Positions 1-5,410 of a DNA stretch of 18,337 bases are shown here, one piece after another (the stretch's first letter is position 1; each line of letters starts with the position of its first letter). Location: NCBI GenBank assembly GCA_018062585.1, contig JAGORY010000016.1, positions 1 through 18,337 of the forward strand, written 5' to 3'. The position numbers were made by a program, and so were the translations under genes. A model generated the notes under the pieces. That model did no database searches. It was not told the origin of the DNA and worked only from the letters and a program-made list of their open reading frames with translations. The DNA comes from Candidatus Peribacteraceae bacterium (GTDB taxonomy: Bacteria > Patescibacteriota > Gracilibacteria > Peribacterales > Peribacteraceae).

Positions 1-99
1 GACGTGATCGACGGCAAGGTACACGACTCCGGCGATGGCCATACCGGCGCAGGCACCAAGAAGCTGTTTTGCAGTGTGGGATGTGAGTATGTTTGTCAT
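1..99 (-). CDS. N-terminal fragment of a small membrane protein (cut by window edge)
   Basis: An open frame begins at the ATG at 99-97 and runs off the left edge, giving 33 visible residues. It starts MTNILTSHTAKQLLG and continues into an Ala/Gly/Val-rich hydrophobic stretch (about residues 13-30) that looks like a signal anchor or first transmembrane helix, followed by DHV. No family can be named from so little. The start is supported by a near-consensus promoter whose -10 box ends 6 nt before the ATG, which also predicts a leaderless mRNA. It lies downstream of the flippase gene on the same strand with a 31-nt gap, but seems to have its own promoter. Confidence 0.6.
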   Translation of the reverse strand, partial: MTNILTSHTAKQLLGACAGMAIAGVVYLAVDHV

Positions 100-105
100 C
101 TCACT

Positions 106-134
106 ATTATACAGTAAAAGGTCTTTTCGTTCAA
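106..134 (-). promoter_or_regulatory. Sigma70-type promoter for the gene starting at 99
   Basis: Read on the minus strand, TTGAAC (134-129), a 17-bp spacer and a perfect TATAAT (111-106) are followed after 6 nt by ATG. Transcription would start at or next to the start codon, so the mRNA is probably leaderless. The TGA stop of the upstream flippase gene (133-131) lies inside the -35 hexamer. Confidence 0.75.
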
Positions 135-1624
135 TCACCCACCCCATGCACTTGAATATCCTCTACAGGCCGTGAAAGAGCGAAAATCGTGTGGAAGCCA
201 GCGCCATATGCTAGGACGGCTGCAAAGAGTGCGCCGAGTATGAGTGCCAGAATGCTCATCGGAAGGCCGACGATGAATGGCGCAGTGAGGAACAGCACTG
301 CACCAAGTACGAGCGAGAACAGAATCCATCGCACGATCTGATGACGAGGGAGTGACACCGGCATAGACCTCAGTGCGAGTGGCAGAAGTGTGACCGCAAG
401 GAAGAGATGCACGACCGTCGCAGTTCGGATGGCACCGATGAAACCGAGGGACGGAATCCACGTAAAGTTGAGCGTGAGTGAAATCGCGACCGCGATCATC
501 ATGCACAGCACGAGCGGCTTCCATTCGTGTCTCGCAAGTAAGGTGTAGAAACTGAAGAGCACGATGCCATTGAGGAACATAGGCACGGAGAGCAGTGAGA
601 GCGCAGTGTCTGATCCAACTTGGGTCGCCGATTCCAGATACGCAGGGGTTGTGAGGAGACTCATGATCGGCGTTGCCCAGAAGTACGCAAACAGTGACGA
701 CGCAGAGCCGAAGACGAGCACGAGCAGAAGTGTTTTTCCAAGTAGCCTGTCGGTGGGCTCCCCTTTTGCGGAGCGCTCACTCAGGATCGGCAACGTGGAG
801 TTGAGAAGGAAAGTGGGGATGAGATACGTCATCTCCGTAACACGGGACGAGAAGCCGTAGACCGCATTCTGCAGCCGAAAATCGTCTCGGAGAATCGCGA
901 TCATTGTGAGATCGAACTGGCGGTAGAGAGCGATGCAGAGAAATGCAACGCCGTACGGTGCGGATGCCTTGAGGAGGCGAGTCAGAAGTTCAGGATCAAA
1001 CGTCGGCCTGACTCGCATGAGCCTGAGCGCGAAAAAACTGGAGAGTATGAAGAGAAAGATCGCACCGATCGCACCGACGCCGAGGAACCATTCGTACACA
1101 CGGACATCCGTACTGAGCCGCACGCCCGAAAGAATGATGAGCAGCATGAGTCCGGCCGTGAGAACGCGTTGCAAAACTTCGGCAATGAAGACGTACTGCA
1201 TCGTGAACGTAATCTGAAAAACAGTCCGGAGGACGCCCGCAAGCAGCGTGAAGAACGGCACGAACGCCGCGATCGTAATGCCGATCGGAAGCGGCGTACC
1301 GGTCCATGCCGGAACAAACCACGCGATAGCGACGGCGGAGCCGAGAGATAACACAACGATGACCGAACGAAGCACGAGAAGTCCGCCCAACACTTTTTCT
1401 TTGTCTTTGGCGGCACTCACTTCACGGACCGAGACGGCGTACAGCCCGAAGTCGGCGAGAATCGCGAAGAGCTGTAGGTAGCCGTACGCGGAGTTATAGG
1501 CACCGGCGAGTTCCTTGCTGAGGCCCATCGCCACGAATTTCACGGAGACCGCTGAAAGCACAGCCATCGTGGCCTGACTTCCAATCTGCCAGAGAGTGCT
1601 TGTCGCAATCGCGCGGGTGGACAT
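131..1624 (-). CDS. Wzx-like polysaccharide/oligosaccharide flippase
   Basis: Predicted integral membrane protein of the MOP/MATE-like flippase superfamily (polysaccharide biosynthesis protein family), 497 residues from the chosen start. Members flip lipid-linked sugar units across the cytoplasmic membrane. The protein is hydrophobic throughout, with roughly 12-14 candidate membrane segments. Near the N-terminus, segments such as LAGAYNSAYGYLQLF and LADFGLYAVSVREVSA match the usual pattern of a short amphipathic start, helix 1, then a GLY...VRE motif. I chose ATG 1624 because the protein then begins just before the first helix and a TATGAT sits 7 nt upstream. No good -35 accompanies that TATGAT. 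An in-frame ATG at 1684 would add 20 atypical residues and cannot be excluded, because a divergent promoter lies upstream of it. Substrate unknown. Confidence 0.8.
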   Translation of the reverse strand: MSTRAIATSTLWQIGSQATMAVLSAVSVKFVAMGLSKELAGAYNSAYGYLQLFAILADFGLYAVSVREVSAAKDKEKVLGGLLVLRSVIVVLSLGSAVAIAWFVPAWTGTPLPIGITIAAFVPFFTLLAGVLRTVFQITFTMQYVFIAEVLQRVLTAGLMLLIILSGVRLSTDVRVYEWFLGVGAIGAIFLFILSSFFALRLMRVRPTFDPELLTRLLKASAPYGVAFLCIALYRQFDLTMIAILRDDFRLQNAVYGFSSRVTEMTYLIPTFLLNSTLPILSERSAKGEPTDRLLGKTLLLVLVFGSASSLFAYFWATPIMSLLTTPAYLESATQVGSDTALSLLSVPMFLNGIVLFSFYTLLARHEWKPLVLCMMIAVAISLTLNFTWIPSLGFIGAIRTATVVHLFLAVTLLPLALRSMPVSLPRHQIVRWILFSLVLGAVLFLTAPFIVGLPMSILALILGALFAAVLAYGAGFHTIFALSRPVEDIQVHGVGD

Positions 1625-1677
1625 CGCGGGGATCATACCCGAACAGAAGGGAACCGAATCGACGCAATGGAGTGCAT

Positions 1678-1706
1678 TTGACATAAGTATTAATACTGCT
1701 CATAAT
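1678..1706 (+). promoter_or_regulatory. Strong sigma70-type promoter for the pyrB-RAYT-pyrC operon
   Basis: A perfect TTGACA (1678-1683), 17-bp spacer and CATAAT (1701-1706, one mismatch to consensus) face pyrB. The expected transcription start is near 1713, giving a leader of about 47 nt before the pyrB ATG. The spacer contains a 12-bp perfect palindrome, so repressor control is plausible. Confidence 0.75.
1686..1697. promoter_or_regulatory. 12-bp perfect palindrome, candidate operator
   Basis: AGTATTAATACT is its own reverse complement. It lies entirely in the spacer of the pyrB promoter and around the predicted start region of the opposing flippase promoter, so a bound dimer could block both. 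The regulator is unknown; no regulator gene lies in the window. Confidence 0.45.
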
Positions 1707-1734
1707 ATATAAGATACACAACGTGCCTCAGCAA
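1706..1734 (-). promoter_or_regulatory. Candidate divergent promoter for the flippase gene
   Basis: On the minus strand, TTGCTG (1734-1729), 17 bp and TATATA (1711-1706) form a plausible promoter. Its -10 shares one base with the -10 of the pyrB promoter on the other strand. The start would fall near 1699, giving a short leader to ATG 1684 or about 75 nt to ATG 1624. The match is moderate (4/6 in each box). Confidence 0.4.
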
Positions 1735-1759
1735 GCTCCTTCCGCTACGATAGCCTCTG

Positions 1760-2677
1760 ATGCCACTCCCCTTCACGCACCTCACTTCCACCAAGCAGCT
1801 GAGTCGAGCTGATACGGAGGAAATTCTTCGTGTTGCGGCCGAGATGGAAACGATCCGAGGCAAAGGCAAAAGTGATCTCCTGAAAGGCAAAGTCCTCGCA
1901 TCTCTTTTCTACGAACCGAGTACGAGGACGCGGCTCAGTTTTGAGACCGCGATGCTCCGACTCGGCGGTGACGTGCTCACGGCCGAAGGAATCCAGTTCA
2001 GTTCGCTTTATAAGGGCGAGACGATCGAGGACACGATGGAAATGGTCGGCCAGTACGCCGATATCATCGCGATGCGTCACCCCGACCAAGGCAGCGCGGA
2101 CAAAGCGGCAGCGGCCAGCAAAGTGCCATTCATTAACGCCGGTGACGGACCGGGCCAGCACCCGACGCAAGCACTTCTCGATCTCTACACCATCAACAGC
2201 GAACGCGGCAAAGTGGACGGCTTAAAGATCGCGATGGTCGGTGACCTCCGATACGGACGCACCGTGCATTCGCTCTCGTACCTCTTAGGCCTCTACGAAA
2301 ACATCAGCTTCACACTCATTGCGCCGAAAGAACTCACGATGCCCGAGAAGGTAACGAGCTTTTTGCAGGAAAAAAATATTCCGTATGAGGAGCATGACGA
2401 TATCGAAGCCGGACTCGACTGCGACTTCCTGTACATGACGCGCGTCCAGCAGGAGCGCTTCGCGGATAAGAGCGAGTACGAACGACTGAAGCTGAAATAC
2501 GTACTCACGGCGCAGCAACTCAAGGGAAAGACAGTGAAAATCATGCATCCGCTGCCGCGGGTCGGTGAAATCTCGACCGATGTCGATGCGCTCCCGAATG
2601 CGGTGTACTTCCGTCAGGCCGGCAACGGTGTACCGGTCCGCATGGCGCTTCTGGCGATGCTGCTTAAAAAAGCATGA
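1760..2677 (+). CDS. pyrB: Aspartate carbamoyltransferase, catalytic chain
   Basis: Cytoplasmic enzyme of de novo pyrimidine synthesis: carbamoyl phosphate plus aspartate gives carbamoyl-aspartate. The 305-residue length is typical of the catalytic chain. Visible signatures are the carbamoyl-phosphate loop STRTR (residues 54-58, in FYEPSTRTRLSFE), the incoming SSLYKGE loop with Lys85, HPTQ (134-137), GRTVHSL (166-172), the MTRVQQER segment near residue 227, and HPLPR near the C-terminus. No regulatory pyrI gene is seen nearby. The start ATG has no Shine-Dalgarno sequence. A TACGAT sits 8 nt upstream, but the far stronger promoter at 1678-1706 gives a leadered mRNA. The stop overlaps the next gene's start by ATGA, so translation is probably coupled. 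The product feeds PyrC, encoded two genes downstream. Confidence 0.96.
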   Translation: MPLPFTHLTSTKQLSRADTEEILRVAAEMETIRGKGKSDLLKGKVLASLFYEPSTRTRLSFETAMLRLGGDVLTAEGIQFSSLYKGETIEDTMEMVGQYADIIAMRHPDQGSADKAAAASKVPFINAGDGPGQHPTQALLDLYTINSERGKVDGLKIAMVGDLRYGRTVHSLSYLLGLYENISFTLIAPKELTMPEKVTSFLQEKNIPYEEHDDIEAGLDCDFLYMTRVQQERFADKSEYERLKLKYVLTAQQLKGKTVKIMHPLPRVGEISTDVDALPNAVYFRQAGNGVPVRMALLAMLLKKA

Positions 2678-3357
2678 GCGACTCTATGACGTTGTACAAG
2701 AAAAAGTTTCGGACGGAGACAAACCGATTACGCAACCACGCGTACGATGAAGGGATATACTTTGTGACGGTCTGCACCCAGCAAAAGATGCAGTGGTTCG
2801 GGGAGGTGAAAGACGGAAAAATGTTGCTGTCGGACGTTGGGGAAATCGTTGCAGATGAGTGGGTAAAAACGTCGAAGATTCGACCGTACGTGTTCTTGGA
2901 CGAATGGTGCATCATGCCGAATCATATTCATGGAATCATTGTCATCGGCAATGTAGAGACGGCCCGCGGGGACGTCTCCTTATCCGAATCACCAAAAACG
3001 GATGCTTTCGAACACGTGTCATTCTCTGATGAATCGAACAGGGGTAATTCCGAACGATCACCAGACATGGGTGCCACTGAGACGCGCGCGCCGCACGTCT
3101 CTACAAAGGCCCCGCAGAATTTCTCTCTGAAACCAAAAACCCTCGGATCCATCCTGAACCAATTCAAAGGGATAGTGACAAAACGCGCCAAAGCCGTCGG
3201 CTTCTCCGACTTCCACTGGCAATCCCGCTACCACGACCGCATCATCAGGTCCGATGTTGAACTCGCTGCGGTCAAAAAGTACATCGCCGGAAATCCAGAA
3301 CAGTGGGACAAAGAAATGATTCCATGGCATGCTGATGCCGCTTCTTGGTCACTATGA
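2674..3357 (+). CDS. REP-associated tyrosine transposase (RAYT, Y1/IS200-like HUH enzyme)
   Basis: A 227-residue single-strand DNA nuclease/transposase of the Y1_Tnp family. The N-terminal strand is YFVTVCTQQ. The HUH metal motif is MPNHIHGIIVI (His84, His86). The C-terminal pattern FHWQSRYHDRIIR (candidate catalytic Tyr187) followed by KKYIAGNPEQW (201-211) is typical of RAYTs. Family members recognise REP hairpins. Residues 94-148 form a hypervariable linker, part of which is encoded by two REP-like palindromes. The gene sits between pyrB and pyrC with ATGA overlaps at both ends and no Shine-Dalgarno sequence, so it appears translated as part of the pyrimidine operon. A second ATG at residue 5 is possible. 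No transposon ends or target duplication are evident. The gene looks intact and is perhaps domesticated; that last point is inference. Confidence 0.92.
   Translation: MSDSMTLYKKKFRTETNRLRNHAYDEGIYFVTVCTQQKMQWFGEVKDGKMLLSDVGEIVADEWVKTSKIRPYVFLDEWCIMPNHIHGIIVIGNVETARGDVSLSESPKTDAFEHVSFSDESNRGNSERSPDMGATETRAPHVSTKAPQNFSLKPKTLGSILNQFKGIVTKRAKAVGFSDFHWQSRYHDRIIRSDVELAAVKKYIAGNPEQWDKEMIPWHADAASWSL
2953..2978. repeat. REP-like palindrome, copy 1 (inside RAYT gene)
   Basis: GTA-GAGACG (2953-2961), 11-nt centre, CGTCTC (2973-2978). The centre contains its own palindrome CCCGCGGG. It encodes V94-E-T-A-R-G-D-V-S102 of the transposase. The 5' GTAG matches the tetranucleotide known to precede REPs handled by RAYTs in other bacteria. 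Confidence 0.75.
3079..3104. repeat. REP-like palindrome, copy 2 (inside RAYT gene)
   Basis: GAGACG (3079-3084), 11-nt CG-rich centre, CGTCTCTAC (3096-3104). The left GTA is replaced by ACT, so the full 9-nt arm survives only on the right. It encodes E136-T-R-A-P-H-V-S143 in the transposase linker, in the same codon phase as copy 1. Confidence 0.8.
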
Positions 3358-4658
3358 AAAAAACCCTCATCCGCGGCGGCACACTCGCGCACTCCGGCAA
3401 GAAAACCGACGTGCTCATCGGCATCACCGGCGAGATCGAGGACATGAAGATCGGAGCCGACCACAAGGATGCCGATGTCATCGATGCCACCGGGAAACTC
3501 CTGTTTCCGCTCCTCATCGACTGTCACGTCCATTTCCGCGAGCCGGGTCTGGAGCACAAGGCGACAATGGAAAGCGAGGCTGCGTCAGCGATGGCCGGAG
3601 GCATAGGCTTAGTGTGCGAAATGCCGAATACGATCCCCGCGACCGTCACTGTGGCCGCACTCGCCGATAAAGTGCGTCGCGCTGCGAAGATCGACCAGTG
3701 TGATATCCGTTTTTACTTCGGCGTCACCGAGGCACTTCACTTGCAGGCGCTCAAGGATCTCTGGACGGGAGAGTCGATCGAACTTCGGCGGCTCAAGCAC
3801 CACTGCTGCGGCCTCAAACTGTACCTCGATCACTCCACCGGCGATCAGAAAGTCGATGGTGGCATCGTCGAAGAAATTTTTCAGGCCTGCGCCGATCTAA
3901 AAATTCCTTTGATCGCCCACTGTGAAGACAGCGATATGAATGAAGCTGCGAAAGCTGCCGTAGAGACGCGCGGCGCGCACGTCTCCCCCCTCCCGATCAG
4001 TGCGCATTCCGACATGCGTCCCTCAGAATCCGAAGAGAAGTCGATCACCGATGCCGTCGCCATGGCCAAGAAAACGGGAGCAGCACTTCATATCGCGCAT
4101 CTTTCGACGGCCAAGGGCTTAGAAGTGGTACGTAAAGCCAAAAAAGAAGGCCTGCCCATCACGTGTGAAGTCGCGCCCCATCATCTTTTCTTCACGGTCG
4201 ATGACTACGCAAGGCTGGGAACGTTTGTAAAAATGAATCCGCCGATTCGGACCAAAGACGATGTCGCTGCATTGTGGGAAGGCATCAAGGACGGCACGGT
4301 GGACTGCATCGCGACCGATCACGCCCCGCACACGCTGGAGGAAAAGAAGACCGAACCTGCTTTGTCGGCACCGAGTGGTGTGCCGGGAGTGGAAACAATG
4401 CTGCCGCTTCTGCTCACCGAAGTGCGACGTAAAAAAATCTCGTACGCCGACATTGTGCGATTATGCTTCACAAATCCCAATAAAATTTTCAACCTCGGCG
4501 CCCACAGTATCGAGCAAAAAAAACCGGCCCGTCTCATCATCGTCGATCCGGAAGCCGACTGGATGATCGAAGGAAAAAACTTGAAGAGCAAATGTGGCTG
4601 GACGCCGTTCGAAGGGCGACCCGTGACCGGAAAGGTAATGCAGGTGATCGCGCACTAA
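3354..4658 (+). CDS. pyrC: Dihydroorotase
   Basis: Zinc amidohydrolase that cyclises carbamoyl-aspartate to dihydroorotate in pyrimidine synthesis; cytoplasmic, 434 residues. Metal and catalytic residues are visible in order: HVHFREPG (His58, His60, Arg62), GLKLYL with the likely carboxylated Lys155, IAHCED (His189), HIAHLS (His248) and IATDHAPH (Asp322), followed by PSGVPGVET. All are intact, so it should be active. The start ATG 3354 overlaps the transposase stop by ATGA; an upstream in-frame TTG at 3345 is less likely. The loop after His189 (residues 203-211) is encoded by a REP-like palindrome. The stop overlaps the convergent phosphatase gene's stop by 3 nt, leaving no room for a terminator. 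Confidence 0.96.
   Translation: MKKTLIRGGTLAHSGKKTDVLIGITGEIEDMKIGADHKDADVIDATGKLLFPLLIDCHVHFREPGLEHKATMESEAASAMAGGIGLVCEMPNTIPATVTVAALADKVRRAAKIDQCDIRFYFGVTEALHLQALKDLWTGESIELRRLKHHCCGLKLYLDHSTGDQKVDGGIVEEIFQACADLKIPLIAHCEDSDMNEAAKAAVETRGAHVSPLPISAHSDMRPSESEEKSITDAVAMAKKTGAALHIAHLSTAKGLEVVRKAKKEGLPITCEVAPHHLFFTVDDYARLGTFVKMNPPIRTKDDVAALWEGIKDGTVDCIATDHAPHTLEEKKTEPALSAPSGVPGVETMLPLLLTEVRRKKISYADIVRLCFTNPNKIFNLGAHSIEQKKPARLIIVDPEADWMIEGKNLKSKCGWTPFEGRPVTGKVMQVIAH
3960..3985. repeat. REP-like palindrome, copy 3 (inside pyrC)
   Basis: GTAGAGACG (3960-3968), 11-nt centre CGCGGCGCGCA, CGTCTC (3980-3985). It encodes V203-E-T-R-G-A-H-V-S211 of dihydroorotase, in a region between the His189 and His248 ligands that varies among relatives. 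The codon phase is the same as in copies 1 and 2. Confidence 0.8.
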
Positions 4659-5287
4659 AGCCTCGTCTGCAGCTCCAGAAGCGACTCCACGACAATATCG
4701 GCGTGTTTTTCAGCACCTTCCGGCGAGTGTGGTCCACGGACGAGGCAGGCCGTCATTCCCGCTGCCCGCGCAGCTTCGAGATCGAAGATCTGATCGCCGA
4801 TGTAGATCGAATTCTTGGGATCGGCCTTCAGTTTGTCCGCCGTCATGAGAAGTCCGTGTGGGTGCGGCTTACAGAGATCGCCCATGTCGTCAGCCGTAAC
4901 GATTTCGGTGAGCCGATCATAGATCGATAGTTTTTTATGGATCGCATCGAGGTACGATCTCCATGAATTCGTGACGACACCGGTCGGATGATCTTTGAGA
5001 AATGTGAGAATGTCAGTGGCACCACTGCAGTACTCGCTCCGCGTCGAGAGAAGTTCGTGATACACAAGGTCGCGCGCAGTCCGCACCTCCTCGATACGTC
5101 CTGCATCGCCACCCTTGTCCGTGATCCAGCTCGTCATCGCGTAGCTGGTTGGATACAGGCGACGAAAATCATCCGGAGAAAATGGGAGACCGATCGAACG
5201 CATGCCGGCAATGCACGCCTCCTCGTAGAGATGTGTCGTGTGAATGAGTGTGCCGTCTAAGTCGAAGAGAATGGCTGCGAATTTCAT
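4655..5287 (-). CDS. HAD-superfamily phosphatase, phosphoglycolate phosphatase-like
   Basis: A 210-residue soluble phosphatase with all four HAD motifs: DLDGT (nucleophile Asp9, acid Asp11), VVTNS (Thr106 to Ser108), Lys140 in CKPHPHG, and IGDQIFDLEAARAAG (Asp165, Asp169). Between motifs I and II lies an all-helical cap of the phosphoglycolate phosphatase/beta-phosphoglucomutase type. Substrate cannot be told from sequence; a small phosphorylated metabolite or nucleotide is likely. The start ATG 5287 follows a TTGAGA-17-TTCAAT promoter by 8 nt, which fits a leaderless or nearly leaderless mRNA. The gene ends tail-to-tail with pyrC, the two stop codons overlapping by 3 nt. It lies downstream of RNase J but is separated from it by a terminator. 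Confidence 0.88.
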   Translation of the reverse strand: MKFAAILFDLDGTLIHTTHLYEEACIAGMRSIGLPFSPDDFRRLYPTSYAMTSWITDKGGDAGRIEEVRTARDLVYHELLSTRSEYCSGATDILTFLKDHPTGVVTNSWRSYLDAIHKKLSIYDRLTEIVTADDMGDLCKPHPHGLLMTADKLKADPKNSIYIGDQIFDLEAARAAGMTACLVRGPHSPEGAEKHADIVVESLLELQTRL

Positions 5288-5295
5288 GGGCCTTG

Positions 5296-5324
5296 ATTGA
5301 AGCAGTATCGGAGGACCGTCTCAA
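5296..5324 (-). promoter_or_regulatory. Candidate promoter for the HAD phosphatase gene
   Basis: On the minus strand: TTGAGA (5324-5319), exactly 17 bp, TTCAAT (5301-5296), then 8 nt to ATG 5287. The spacer holds GATACT (5309-5304) two bases before TTCAAT, an arrangement nearly repeated before dnaN. It lies just beyond the RNase J terminator, so the phosphatase has its own start site. Confidence 0.5.
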
Positions 5325-5337
5325 GCGTCTGCGAAAG

Positions 5338-5371
5338 AAAATAAAAAATCCCACAGAGATGATTGCGGGAT
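5338..5371 (-). terminator. Rho-independent terminator of the RNase J gene
   Basis: Read on the minus strand, ATCCCGC (5371-5365), a 10-nt loop and GTGGGAT (5354-5348) form a 7-bp stem with one G-T pair. A TTTTTATTTT-type tract follows immediately. It lies about 40 nt past the RNase J stop and just before the phosphatase promoter. Confidence 0.8.
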
Positions 5372-5381
5372 ATTCTTCTTC

Positions 5382-5410
5382 GTAGAGACGCGCGCACCGC
5401 TCGTCTCTAC
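5382..5410. repeat. REP-like palindrome, copy 4 (directly after RNase J stop)
   Basis: The most symmetric copy: GTAGAGACG (5382-5390), 11-nt centre, CGTCTCTAC (5402-5410), a perfect 9-bp stem with GTAG at both 5' ends. It abuts the RNase J stop codon (5413-5411), so the rnj mRNA would end with two hairpins in tandem: this one, then the terminator. Confidence 0.85.

Noticed and set aside
3345..3353. TTG start for pyrC
   Set aside because: ATG 3354 gives the usual N-terminus and an ATGA overlap with the preceding stop.
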